A stretch of 64,000 bases of DNA from Meiothermus sp. GTDB taxonomy: Bacteria; Deinococcota; Deinococci; Deinococcales; Thermaceae. Position 1 is the stretch's first letter, and every line of letters starts with the position of its first letter. The notes beneath the pieces are model-generated. The model did no database searches, had not been told where the DNA came from, and worked only from the letters and a program-made list of their open reading frames with translations. Made by a program: the position numbers and the translations under genes. The DNA lies in NCBI RefSeq assembly GCF_026004075.1, contig NZ_BPIK01000002.1:372001-436000 (forward strand), given 5' to 3'. Below are positions 53,547-61,743 of this stretch, in pieces.

Positions 53547-55181
53547 ATGGCGGCGTACCCCGAGATCGGACTCATGTTGCTGGCTGCGGTAGCCGGTTTG
53601 GCCACCTGGTGGCTGGCCAGGAGTGAGCCGGTCTGGCGCTGGGCCAGCCTGGGGATGCTGTTTTGGGGACTTCAGATCGGGGTAGGTCTCCTCGAGCGCC
53701 AGGCGGAACCCCAAGCGCCCCTTACCCTTTCGCACGCCCTACTGCTCATAGCTGCGCTGGCCTGGAAAGCCACTCTGCGCTCATTACCCCTGCGTGAAGC
53801 ACCCCGCCTAACCCTGGCCCTGCTACCCTTTGCCGCACTTGTACCGGCTACCTTGTTTCTGGCTTATTCAGCCCAGCCTTCCCAGATGGTTCAGATGGTA
53901 TGGCTGGCCGACCTGCTGCCCTTGTTGCTGGCGCTACCCCTCCTGGAAGCGGCCCTGCGGGGGCAGGCCAGCGAAAGCCGCCTGGTCTGGGGCTTGGGGC
54001 TATTGCTCAAGGCGGGCGGGAGCTGGGCCCTGGGGCTGGGCTGGCCCCCCCATGGGTTTGCGTATCTGGCCTGGGCTCTAGGCTTTTCCCTGATTGGCTG
54101 GGGGGGCTACCTCGAGGCCACCGAGTCCCGCCTGAGTAAAGGCACATTGGCCTCGGTACTTGTAGGACTACTGGGCAGTCTGGTGGTGCTGGGACTCGAG
54201 CCTCACGTCCAGCAACCCTTCCACAGCTTTTTCCTGGTGGGTTGGGGGTACGCCGTGATGTTCGTCCTAGCCGGCATCGGATGGGTGGTGTATTTGCGAA
54301 TTAGCAGTGCCGAGCGGCAGCTCGAGCTCTGGATCAACCTGCTCGAGAGCCTCTCCAGCAAAGCCCAGTCCACCCAGAACCTCACGCCCCAAGGGGTGCT
54401 GCACAGCGTGATGGAGGGGCTCCAACCTCTGTACGGCAACCTGGTGGGGATCGAAGTGCGCTCCGACGTAACCATCCGGGCAGGGCAGAACGGCCCCTAC
54501 GTGCACACCTTCGAGCTGGCCCTCGACACCCCTACCGAGGGACGGCTCTACTTTTCTGGCCCACCCAAAGACGAGCGTGGGCTGGAGGCCCTGGCCCCCC
54601 TGCTCACCGAACGGCTGCGGCTCTCCCTGGCCCTCAACGAATGGCGCAACAAAGCCTACACCGACCCCCTGACTGGGCTCTTGAACCGCCGCGGTTACGA
54701 GCGTCAGGTGCAAAGGCTGCTTCGGCGAGCAGGAGAAGAGGGTAAGCCCCTAAGCCTGGCTCTGCTGGACATAGACCACTTTAAGCAGATCAACGACACC
54801 TACGGCCACCCGGTCGGCGACAAGCTGCTTAAACAGTTGGCCGAGGTGCTGCGCAAGGCCAGCCGGAGCGACGACCTGGCAGTGCGATTGGGGGGAGAGG
54901 AGTTTGCGCTGGTGCTGTTCGGGGCCGACCTCGAGGACGCCTACCGGGTGCTGGAGCGCATCCAGAGCGAGGTGCGGGCCCTGCAGATCAGCCCCATCGC
55001 CTGGCGGCTGAGCATCTCGGCGGGGCTGGCCGGTGGTGAAATCCCCCCTTCGATGGCCACCGTGCAGCGCTGGCTCGAGCAAGCCGACCAGGCCCTCTAC
55101 GAGGCCAAGCAAGCCGGACGGGATCGGGTCTACCCTGTTCCACCCTCCAGCCAGTTCCTGGAGGATTTGCTCGAGCTTTAA
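53547..55181 (+). CDS. Membrane-bound diguanylate cyclase (GGDEF)
   Basis: A 544-residue protein. The N-terminal ~250 residues contain about seven membrane spans, a linker follows, and the GGDEF domain starts at 'YTDPLTGLLNRRGYERQ'. The active motif is 'RLGGEEFALVLFG'; 'LLDIDHFKQINDTYGHPVGD' is intact. No RxxD inhibitory site was seen before the GGEEF. It makes cyclic di-GMP. No EAL domain. AGAAGG directly abuts the ATG, so M10 (53574) is a possible alternative start. Confidence 0.93.
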   Translation: MAAYPEIGLMLLAAVAGLATWWLARSEPVWRWASLGMLFWGLQIGVGLLERQAEPQAPLTLSHALLLIAALAWKATLRSLPLREAPRLTLALLPFAALVPATLFLAYSAQPSQMVQMVWLADLLPLLLALPLLEAALRGQASESRLVWGLGLLLKAGGSWALGLGWPPHGFAYLAWALGFSLIGWGGYLEATESRLSKGTLASVLVGLLGSLVVLGLEPHVQQPFHSFFLVGWGYAVMFVLAGIGWVVYLRISSAERQLELWINLLESLSSKAQSTQNLTPQGVLHSVMEGLQPLYGNLVGIEVRSDVTIRAGQNGPYVHTFELALDTPTEGRLYFSGPPKDERGLEALAPLLTERLRLSLALNEWRNKAYTDPLTGLLNRRGYERQVQRLLRRAGEEGKPLSLALLDIDHFKQINDTYGHPVGDKLLKQLAEVLRKASRSDDLAVRLGGEEFALVLFGADLEDAYRVLERIQSEVRALQISPIAWRLSISAGLAGGEIPPSMATVQRWLEQADQALYEAKQAGRDRVYPVPPSSQFLEDLLEL

Positions 55182-56284
55182 GGTTGGTGACCCAACCCAA
55201 GAACGCTTTGGTTACCACGCAGGATGTGCACCTGCACCCCCTCCGAGACCAGATGATTTCGCTTTCGCAAAAGCTGCTGCACCCCGTCTGTCATGCCAAA
55301 TACCCTGCGCCCTTTCTCCCCCGGCCATAGAAAAAACCCTTCGGGCAAAGCCACCAGGTGCACCTGGGATGTCCGAGCTCGGGCACGTAAGGCACCTTCC
55401 AAAACCTTTGCCGAGGCCAGCATGGTTACGAGAATTAGGTTGGTACCAGGTTCCGGGTCGGGCACCGGCGTAGGGTTCTGCTGGGGCCGGGCTCGGCCCA
55501 GCTCAGCCAGCAGTCGCTGCTCGTGGATAGTGCCAAAGCCTACTGGTATAGACCTGCCTCCCAACGATAGCCCCACCGCCAGCCCCTCTTCGGACGCCGC
55601 ACGGAGCAGACTGGCCGCCAGGCTGGAGGCATGCTCGAGGTAGACTTCCCCTACCCTGCCCTCCCCTTGCAAGTCCAGGTGCAGCCAGATTGCGCTGCTC
55701 TTGACCCGCTCGAACTCCCGCATCATTAGCTGTCCGTACCGGGCTGTGGCCTTCCAGTGCAGGTGTCGAAGCGGATCGCCAGGCGTGTAGGCCCGCACAC
55801 CCACAAACCGGGTGGCATCCTCCATGCCCCCCTCGGCGGGGTGACCATCGGCCAGGAGGGTGCGCCTAAGATGGGGAAGCAATGCCGGATGTATCTCAGG
55901 ATAGACCACCACCGCACCCCGCTCAAGGCTGAGGTGCACCTCGCGCTCGAGTACACCCAGCAAATCCCGCACAAAAACCCGGACACCGGGTAAGTGATGC
56001 TCCCCCCGGCGTCGCGCCAGCAGTAAAAGCTTGTCCTCCAGACGCCATCTCCCCCAGACCAAGGCCCGTCCGCCCCAGGCCATTACCCCCAAGGGGGCCG
56101 ACCCATCCCCCTCGAGTCTGGCAAAAAGCGGAACCCAGGTTTGGAGCACCATCTGAACCTGGGCCTCGGCCTTCTGGCCCGAGAATAAAAAAGCCTTAGA
56201 GGTTACCGTGCACCGGGCTCGAGCCCACCGCGGCCCCAGCAGCAGCAGGCAAACAATCAACAGCGGTAGCAGCCAAACCCACAT
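55178..56284 (-). CDS. DUF58 protein
   Basis: A 368-residue protein: one N-terminal span ('VWLLPLLIVCLLLLG'), beta-rich middle, then the DUF58 core 'FVGVRAYTPGDPLRHLHWKA' followed by 'REFERVKSSAIWLHLDL', a von-Willebrand-like fold. DUF58 proteins act with MoxR ATPases in envelope or complex assembly. Start at 56284, 4 bp after the moxR stop. Convergent with the GGDEF gene through a shared TTAA. Confidence 0.9.
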   Translation of the reverse strand: MWVWLLPLLIVCLLLLGPRWARARCTVTSKAFLFSGQKAEAQVQMVLQTWVPLFARLEGDGSAPLGVMAWGGRALVWGRWRLEDKLLLLARRRGEHHLPGVRVFVRDLLGVLEREVHLSLERGAVVVYPEIHPALLPHLRRTLLADGHPAEGGMEDATRFVGVRAYTPGDPLRHLHWKATARYGQLMMREFERVKSSAIWLHLDLQGEGRVGEVYLEHASSLAASLLRAASEEGLAVGLSLGGRSIPVGFGTIHEQRLLAELGRARPQQNPTPVPDPEPGTNLILVTMLASAKVLEGALRARARTSQVHLVALPEGFFLWPGEKGRRVFGMTDGVQQLLRKRNHLVSEGVQVHILRGNQSVLGLGHQP

Positions 56285-56288
56285 CGCC

Positions 56289-57218
56289 TCAAGCCTCAAC
56301 CGGAACCGGAAGGCTTTGCAGAATTTCCTCCAGTACCCCCTCGGCTCTGGCCCCCTCGAGCCGAGCCTCGTAGTGCAGCAGCAGGCGGTGGGCCAGCACC
56401 GGCACGGCCGCCCTTTGAATATCGTCCGGTAGCACAAAGTCACGCCCTGCTATGGCTGCTTGGGCCTGGGCAAAGCGCTGTAAAGCCAGTGCCGCCCTGG
56501 GGCTTGCCCCCAGCAAGACCTGGGGGGCCCGCCGGGTGGCGTGCACGATGGCCAGCAGGTAGTCCTCGAGGTCGGGCTCGAGGTACACCTGCCGAACCTG
56601 TTGTTGCAACTGCACGATCTCCTGTGCGTTGGAAAGCGGCTCCAGGGCGGCTTCCGGGCTGGTTTCCCGCAGGCGGCGCAAAATCTCCCGTTCGGCCTCG
56701 GGTTCTGGATAGTGAAGACGCAGGCGGCAGATAAAGCGGTCGAGCTGGGCCTCCGGAAGACGGTAGGTTCCCTCCTGTTCGATGGGGTTTTGGGTGGCGA
56801 TCACCCAGAAAGGCTGGGGCAGGGGATGGGTCTGTCCCTCCAGGGTAACCTGGCTCTCCTGCATGGCCTCGAGCAGGGCCGACTGGGTCTTGGGGGTGGC
56901 CCGGTTGAGTTCGTCGGCCAATAGCACACCCGTAAAGATGGGCCCCGGACGGAAGCGAAACTCGCCATTGTGGTAGATGTAAACCCCGGTTAGGTCGCTG
57001 GGAAGCAGGTCGGGGGTCATCTGTACACGGCGGAAGGATAGGCCCAGGCTGCGGGCTAAAGCCCGGGCTAGGGTGGTTTTGCCCGTGCCCGGCACATCTT
57101 CCAGGAGCAGGTGTCCCCCCGTCAAAAGGGCTGCCAGGGCTTGCTGAATCACCTCGGCTTTGCCCACAATAACCCGCTCTATCTGTTGCTCAATACGCTG
57201 GTACCAAGGTGCAATCAT
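56289..57218 (-). CDS. MoxR-family AAA+ ATPase
   Basis: A 309-residue AAA+ ATPase: Walker A 'LEDVPGTGKTTLARAL', Walker B 'GVLLADELNRATPKTQ', sensor 'VIATQNPIEQEGTYRLPEAQ' and sensor 2 'GASPRAALALQRFA'. MoxR proteins act as chaperones, usually with DUF58 partners as here. It overlaps the upstream gene by 4 bp. Confidence 0.95.
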   Translation of the reverse strand: MIAPWYQRIEQQIERVIVGKAEVIQQALAALLTGGHLLLEDVPGTGKTTLARALARSLGLSFRRVQMTPDLLPSDLTGVYIYHNGEFRFRPGPIFTGVLLADELNRATPKTQSALLEAMQESQVTLEGQTHPLPQPFWVIATQNPIEQEGTYRLPEAQLDRFICRLRLHYPEPEAEREILRRLRETSPEAALEPLSNAQEIVQLQQQVRQVYLEPDLEDYLLAIVHATRRAPQVLLGASPRAALALQRFAQAQAAIAGRDFVLPDDIQRAAVPVLAHRLLLHYEARLEGARAEGVLEEILQSLPVPVEA

Positions 57219-58582
57219 AGGGGTGGAAACCTCCGGGTTATCTCCTCGACCAGGCGGCGGGCCTCCTGGCCATGCTCGGGCAATGGTTTACCGCCATAAC
57301 GTACCCGCTGGTAGAGCTCGAGCAGCCGAATCAGCGCATCTCTGACCTGGGGCTGTCGGGCCAAAACATCCTGCGCAAACCGGGCTGGGCTCGACGAAGG
57401 AGGCCTTGGCAAACCCAATTCCTGCATGCGCTCCTCGAAACTTCGGTAGGCCTCACGAATGGGGTCTTGTGGAGCGGTGCGGGGCCTGGGTGGGTGGTGT
57501 TTGACCGGGGTCGTGGGCAAATCGAGTTCCTCAGGTCGCTGTAGCTGCCACGCCCAGTACAGCATGCCCAGCAGCAAAAAGAACCCCGCCAAAGCCATCA
57601 AGAAAGCCAGCAAATATCCGGTTTCAGTAAAGCCAGGGGGTACACTGCGAGCCTGCCACTCCACCACCGGGGTAGCAGGCAGTCCCTCCCCACGCGGCCA
57701 AACCCATCCACCCCCCCAACCACTTCCCCGCAGCCCCGAGAGCAGCAGGGCCCAGGTAAGGGCCACCGCCAGAACCGGCAGCAGAAAAGAGCCCCGGCCC
57801 GGCGCACCCTTGGCTCTATTTCCCCAGAAGGTCAGCACCAGCACCAGAGCCACCATCAGAAGCATCGCCAGGTGCAACCCATCCAAGGCCCGGTTCAAAA
57901 AAGGTAACCAGGACTCGAGGGGCGAGCCAGCAGGGCGTACCCAGCGCACCGCAGGCCCCGAGGCCTCGGGGGCTTCCCGGATGGCGGGGGCCGAAGGTGT
58001 CTCGAGGGGCCGCGTCTGCTCGATTGGAGCTGCAGGGCTTGGCAGCCGCAGTTCCAAATGACCCATCCCAAGCACGAAAAGAGCGCCACAAAGCACCAGG
58101 GCCCCAAGGCCTGCCGGGTTCCACCAAAACCCGCGCCCGACGTTTTGGGCTTTGGACCACTCCCAAACCAGCCCCCAGACCAGATGTAACCCCAGCAGCA
58201 GAGCAAAAACCAAACCCGAAGGGTAGAAAATCAGCAATCCCAGACCTGGCCATAAAGCCCAGCGCTCCTGCCGCAGCATCTTGCCCACCATCACACCAAA
58301 TATCCAAAGTAAAGAGGTGGTTTGGAACCAATTATTCCAGGCCTGTTCCCAGGAAGCCGGGGAAGTGAGCAGGTGCAAAAGACCCGGAAAAGCGGAAAAC
58401 CATAGGAATCCATCCCGGTAATGGCTACGCCACAAAAGCACAAATAGCCCCATTCCCAACAGCAGCCCCAGGCGCAGCTCTGCTGCGGCCACACCCAGTA
58501 AAACACCCCCCAACCCCACCACCAGTGCCCACCGAGCCAACAACTCATTTGAAACTGTTTGTCTGGAAACGAAAAAACCCAT
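57215..58582 (-). CDS. Multi-span membrane protein with DUF4129-like C-terminus
   Basis: A 455-residue membrane protein, first gene of the moxR operon. It has about eight spans, an extracytoplasmic Pro-rich segment in the middle and a cytoplasmic helical tail ('PIREAYRSFEERMQELGLPR', 'ARQPQVRDALIRLLELYQRV') resembling DUF4129. Such proteins accompany MoxR/DUF58/transglutaminase clusters. Start at 58582 is uncertain; 58603 is in frame. Confidence 0.75.
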   Translation of the reverse strand: MGFFVSRQTVSNELLARWALVVGLGGVLLGVAAAELRLGLLLGMGLFVLLWRSHYRDGFLWFSAFPGLLHLLTSPASWEQAWNNWFQTTSLLWIFGVMVGKMLRQERWALWPGLGLLIFYPSGLVFALLLGLHLVWGLVWEWSKAQNVGRGFWWNPAGLGALVLCGALFVLGMGHLELRLPSPAAPIEQTRPLETPSAPAIREAPEASGPAVRWVRPAGSPLESWLPFLNRALDGLHLAMLLMVALVLVLTFWGNRAKGAPGRGSFLLPVLAVALTWALLLSGLRGSGWGGGWVWPRGEGLPATPVVEWQARSVPPGFTETGYLLAFLMALAGFFLLLGMLYWAWQLQRPEELDLPTTPVKHHPPRPRTAPQDPIREAYRSFEERMQELGLPRPPSSSPARFAQDVLARQPQVRDALIRLLELYQRVRYGGKPLPEHGQEARRLVEEITRRFPPL

Positions 58583-58635
58583 AGCGGCGGATAAGTGGTT
58601 CAAACCTGCACCGAATCCTCAGACTATCTTAGGCC

Positions 58636-58664
58636 TTGACACGCAAAAAAAAAACAGCTAACCT
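58636..58664 (+). promoter_or_regulatory. Good promoter cut off by the insertion element
   Basis: A perfect TTGACA (58636-58641) and TAACCT (58659-58664) with a 17-bp spacer point right, straight into the insertion sequence whose left end is 2 bp away. If the element and one TA are removed, the promoter drives the small gene at 59552. Confidence 0.6.
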
Positions 58665-58685
58665 AGAGCCTGCTAACTAGCTGTT
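58645..58685 (-). terminator. Minus-strand terminator straddling the element's left end
   Basis: On the minus strand AACAGCTA (58678-58685) and TAGCTGTT (58653-58660) pair around a 17-nt loop and run into ten T. One arm lies inside the element and one outside. Confidence 0.6.
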
Positions 58686-59530
58686 CGTAAAAGCTCCACA
58701 GTTTTCGCTGTCATCAGAATCGAAAAAGCCAACCAGTGCCAACCTCGCAAGGTCTCAGCCAGCCGCTCATAGTCTCGCGCCAGCCTGCGAAACCGGGATG
58801 TCCAGGCAAACGAACGTTCCACCACCCAACGCTTCGGCAGCAGCACGAATCCTCGTTTGGCCCCTTCCACCTTGACCACACACAGGGCGATGCCTTCCGC
58901 CTCTGCCGCTTGTGCCGCTTCCTCCCCAGTGTAACCCTGATCCACAAAGGCCACTTCCACCTGCTCCCCCGTCACTTCCTGCACCTGTTGACTGAGGGCT
59001 CCCACCTGGGCCCGTTCCTGTTCACTGGCCGCCGTTACTACCAGGGCCAGCAGATGCCCCAGGGTATCTACCGCCAGGTGAACTTTGCTTCCCTTGCGTC
59101 GTTTGTACCCATCGTATCCGGCCCGCTCCCCACTTTGCGGGGTGGACTGTAGGGTGCGAGCATCGTAGATGGCAGCGCTGGGATGGGCGGCTTTGCCCTG
59201 GAGCATTCGCAGGGTCATGCGCAGGTCGTGTACCAGGTCTTCGAAGACCCCCCGGTTCATCCAGCGGTAGGCTTGCGCCTGAACGATATGGGGGGGTGGG
59301 AAGTCGTGGGGCAGGTAGTCCCACTGAGCACCGGTTCGAACCATCCAGCGCAGGGCGTTGAACACTTCGCGCAGGTCGTACTTGCGCTGGGGTGCTTCCA
59401 GCGGGGCGAGGGTCAAATAGGGCAGCACCAGAGCCCATTCCTCATCACGGACGTCCGATGGGTAAGCACGGCGGTTCATGCTCTAAACATAACTGCAGTG
59501 CCTGATTTGGGTAAGGTGGTTTGTAGATTC
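58666..59530 (-). mobile_element. IS5-family insertion sequence
   Basis: The ~865-bp element carries one complete transposase. The left end GAGCCTGCTAAC and the inverted right end GAATCTACAAAC match at 8 of 12 positions, with both ends flanked by TA, consistent with the TA target duplication of IS5 subgroups. The ends are inferred from weak repeats, so boundaries may be off by several bases. The intact transposase suggests recent arrival. Confidence 0.7.
58673..59479 (-). CDS. IS5-family transposase
   Basis: A 268-residue DDE transposase. N-terminal DUF4096-type region ('[18 protein letters not shown]', '[19 protein letters not shown]'); catalytic DDE: Asp in '[18 protein letters not shown]', Asp in '[13 protein letters not shown]', Glu in '[20 protein letters not shown]'. 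The reading frame is intact. Its TAG stop lies 8 bp inside the left end. Confidence 0.93.
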   Translation of the reverse strand: MNRRAYPSDVRDEEWALVLPYLTLAPLEAPQRKYDLREVFNALRWMVRTGAQWDYLPHDFPPPHIVQAQAYRWMNRGVFEDLVHDLRMTLRMLQGKAAHPSAAIYDARTLQSTPQSGERAGYDGYKRRKGSKVHLAVDTLGHLLALVVTAASEQERAQVGALSQQVQEVTGEQVEVAFVDQGYTGEEAAQAAEAEGIALCVVKVEGAKRGFVLLPKRWVVERSFAWTSRFRRLARDYERLAETLRGWHWLAFSILMTAKTVELLRTAS

Positions 59531-59551
59531 TAACGCACGAAAGGAGAGTTT

Positions 59552-59734
59552 ATGAAGGTTGTCGTTGTTTTGACCTTACTTTCGGTGTTTGCAATTGGGG
59601 CCGTGGCTTGGTACAACGCAGCATCCCAGCCCGAGCAAACTGCATGCATGCGCATTCGGGACTGCCACTTCCCCGAAAAAGGCCCTCTTGTCGGCATTCC
59701 GACCATCTGGGGCTCCAAAGTGGTAAATATCTGA
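59552..59734 (+). CDS. Small membrane-anchored or secreted protein
   Basis: A 60-residue protein: hydrophobic N-terminal signal/anchor ('VVVVLTLLSVFAIGAVAW') then a short polar domain with two cysteines ('TACMRIRDCHFPEKG'). AAAGGAGAG lies 5 nt before the ATG. It starts 22 bp after the right end of the insertion sequence, which has probably separated it from its promoter. No family recognised. Confidence 0.65.
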   Translation: MKVVVVLTLLSVFAIGAVAWYNAASQPEQTACMRIRDCHFPEKGPLVGIPTIWGSKVVNI

Positions 59735-59748
59735 TACCGTTTCCGCTT

Positions 59749-59866
59749 GAATCCTTCACCGCCATGCGTAGTCAGAGGTGAAGGATTCGAGCCGACCGAA
59801 GGGAGTAGGAGGGCATTCCGGCAGTATCGTTTGGACCTTCAAAAGTGAGCGATACCGCCAGAATGC
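59749..59866. repeat. Two large inverted repeats after the small gene
   Basis: IR1: GAATCCTTCACC (59749-59760) with GGTGAAGGATTC (59777-59788), perfect. IR2: 17-bp arms at 59813-59829 and 59850-59866 with two mismatches and a 20-nt loop. No U-runs, so not ordinary terminators. Confidence 0.65.
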
Positions 59867-59879
59867 GTATTACAGAAAG

Positions 59880-60167
59880 TTACTTCCGCAACAGCCGCAC
59901 CACCTCGACCAGTTGCGCCGGCGTGGGGGGCTCGAGGTCGGCCTGGCACTGGGCCAGGTAGGCCTCCAGGATCTCCTCCCCCACCGATTCCAACGCGCTC
60001 TTCACCCCGCTCAACAGGGTGAGAATTTCCCGGCACTCCCGGTCTTCCTCCACCATCTTTTGCAGACCGCGCACCTGACCTTCCAGACGGCGCAACCGGT
60101 GGATAATACGGGTTTTTTCGTCCGGGCCAAAGCTGGCGTTGGGGGTGGGTTCAGAAGCGGTGGACAT
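59880..60167 (-). CDS. CsoR/CstR-family repressor, probably persulfide-sensing
   Basis: A 95-residue all-helical DUF156 regulator. Cysteines at positions 45 ('EEDRECREIL') and 74 ('YLAQC') match the reactive pair. The CsoR copper-ligand His position is Tyr70, so copper sensing is unlikely and CstR-like persulfide sensing is favoured. Rhodanese and oxidoreductase neighbours agree. It lies 8 bp after the rhodanese gene. Candidate operators are at 61240-61280. Confidence 0.88.
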   Translation of the reverse strand: MSTASEPTPNASFGPDEKTRIIHRLRRLEGQVRGLQKMVEEDRECREILTLLSGVKSALESVGEEILEAYLAQCQADLEPPTPAQLVEVVRLLRK

Positions 60168-60175
60168 AGCAGATC

Positions 60176-60538
60176 CTACCGGGTGACGGGGTACCTACGG
60201 GACATCCAGGCCTGAATGCCGCCGGTTACCAGGTTTAGGTTCCGGTAGCCTTTGCCCATCAAGTACTGCACCGCCACCGCGCTGCGGTTCTGGGTGTTGC
60301 AGTGGATATAGACCGGCCGATCCTTGGGCACGCGGTTCCACCAGCGTTCAATCTCCTGCAGCGGCCAGTTGACCGCGCCCTTCACGTGACCCTGGGCAAA
60401 CTCCTGGGGCGTACGCACATCAATCACGAACACCTTGGGGTTGGACAAAGCCGCCTTGAGATCGTCTACAGTGACAATCTTAGGCTGGGCCAGCCCCCAG
60501 GAGAGCAAGGTCAGGAGCAGAAGGGCTGCTAGCCTCAT
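60176..60538 (-). CDS. Exported rhodanese
   Basis: A 120-residue single-domain rhodanese with a Sec signal ('LAALLLLTLLSWGLAQP'). The active-site loop is 'YIHCNTQNRSAVAV', Cys being the persulfide carrier; 'VIDVRTPQEFAQGHVKGA' is the family motif. It moves sulfane sulfur outside the cytoplasm. It overlaps the oxidoreductase gene by 4 bp. Confidence 0.92.
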   Translation of the reverse strand: MRLAALLLLTLLSWGLAQPKIVTVDDLKAALSNPKVFVIDVRTPQEFAQGHVKGAVNWPLQEIERWWNRVPKDRPVYIHCNTQNRSAVAVQYLMGKGYRNLNLVTGGIQAWMSRRYPVTR

Positions 60539-61212
60539 GCCACCACCCCAGCGCTGGCCTTGATGGCCGCCTCCACGAAGACCCGGTCGGGCTGCCCACC
60601 CAGAATGCGCTGCTGGGTCGTGCCGCTGATGATGGTATCGGGCACCCCCGAGATGTTGTAGCGCCTCGAGAGCTGGGGGAACTCGCTGGCTTCTACCCCT
60701 TCGGCGATGATATTGGGGTTGTGGTAGGCCAGCTTGTAGGTCGCCAGCACGGCCTGCGGGCAGTAGGGGCAGGTGGGGGTCACGAAGGCCTGCATACGTA
60801 CCGGCGAGGCAACTTTTTGCAGATCGGCCTGCGACTTTTCACCCAGCTTGCTCTCGCCGGTGCCCAGCATCAGCAAGGTTTCGATCAGGGTGCTGAACTC
60901 GTAGCCAGCCGGCAGTCCCAGGAAGCGGATGTTGTTGCGGTTCGAGCCTTTTTCCCGCAGCAGAATGGTGGGTGCATAGCTCAGGCCCAAGGCCTGGGCC
61001 TCGGGGTCGGAGTGGATGGAGCGCTGCTCCAGGCTCAGGTGGGGGTTCAGGGCCACCACTTCCTTGAGCAGGCCCAGGGTTTCGTCCTGCAGCCCTACCT
61101 CCTGGCCGGGCAGCTCGAGGCCCGAGGTGGTAAAGACCACCACTTCCACGGGGTTCTGGATGGGGGCCAGCATTTCACGCACCTGGGCTTGAATTTTCTC
61201 GTCTAAAAACAT
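60535..61212 (-). CDS. Protein disulfide oxidoreductase-like protein (CPYC)
   Basis: A 225-residue protein of two thioredoxin folds, as in thermophile PDO/glutaredoxin-like proteins. The C-terminal fold has the active site 'FVTPTCPYCPQAVLATYK'; the N-terminal fold has no CxxC ('VVFTTSGLELPGQ'). Probably reduces protein disulfides or persulfides. Start at 61212, with AAAGGAG upstream. First gene of the oxidoreductase-rhodanese-repressor operon. Confidence 0.9.
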   Translation of the reverse strand: MFLDEKIQAQVREMLAPIQNPVEVVVFTTSGLELPGQEVGLQDETLGLLKEVVALNPHLSLEQRSIHSDPEAQALGLSYAPTILLREKGSNRNNIRFLGLPAGYEFSTLIETLLMLGTGESKLGEKSQADLQKVASPVRMQAFVTPTCPYCPQAVLATYKLAYHNPNIIAEGVEASEFPQLSRRYNISGVPDTIISGTTQQRILGGQPDRVFVEAAIKASAGVVA

Positions 61213-61239
61213 GATTTCTCCTTTGGCGAGGGGCCACAT

Positions 61240-61280
61240 ATACCCCTACCGGTATGTTCAGTATACCCCCAGGGGATATA
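61240..61280. promoter_or_regulatory. Two candidate CsoR/CstR operators
   Basis: Site 1, ATACCCCTACCGGTAT (61240-61255), and site 2, TATACCCCCAGGGGATATA (61262-61280), match the ATACCCC...GGGGTAT-type palindromes of this repressor family. They lie between the divergent oxidoreductase and rhodanese genes and could control both. Confidence 0.7.
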
Positions 61281-61315
61281 TTTCGCAAGGGTGGTTGACC
61301 ACTAGACTGAAAAGC

Positions 61316-61675
61316 ATGTGGGGTTGGTTCAAAAATTTGCTGGGTCTGGGGGCCAGGGTGCCCCGGATTAGTGCGCTAGAAGCCCAGGAAAAGCTCAGGG
61401 CCGGGGCGCTTCTGATTGACGTGCGCACCCCCCTCGAGCGCAAACTAAGCAAAATACCGGGCTCCCAGGGCCTGCCGCTGGCCGAGCTGCCCAGGCGCTG
61501 GGAAAGCCTGCCCAAAGACCGGCCCATCATCTGCTTTTGCGAGAGCGGCAGCCGCAGCCAGCAGGCCGCCGAGTTTCTGGCCGAGAAGGGCCTCGAGGTC
61601 TACAACCTGGCCGGGGGAATTTCGGCCTGGCAGGCCGCGGGGTTGCCGGTGAAGAAGGGCGACTTGCAGCGCTAA
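61316..61675 (+). CDS. Cytoplasmic rhodanese
   Basis: A 119-residue rhodanese with a short amphipathic N-terminus ('WGWFKNLLGLGARV'). Active loop 'ICFCESGSRSQQAAE', with 'LIDVRTPLERKLSKIPGS' before it. TAGACT lies 7 nt before the ATG and TTGACC is nearby. Divergent from the oxidoreductase operon across the operators. Confidence 0.92.
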   Translation: MWGWFKNLLGLGARVPRISALEAQEKLRAGALLIDVRTPLERKLSKIPGSQGLPLAELPRRWESLPKDRPIICFCESGSRSQQAAEFLAEKGLEVYNLAGGISAWQAAGLPVKKGDLQR

Positions 61676-61743
61676 AGTCCTCAAGCGGTCTTATTGGTGC
61701 AGAAAAACCCTACCCTGCTCGAGCGAGCTTTAGAGTGAGACAT

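Noticed and set aside
58604-59551. Composite transposon or genomic island border
   Set aside because: Only one insertion sequence exists here and the flanking genes are core-like; no second copy or cargo is present.
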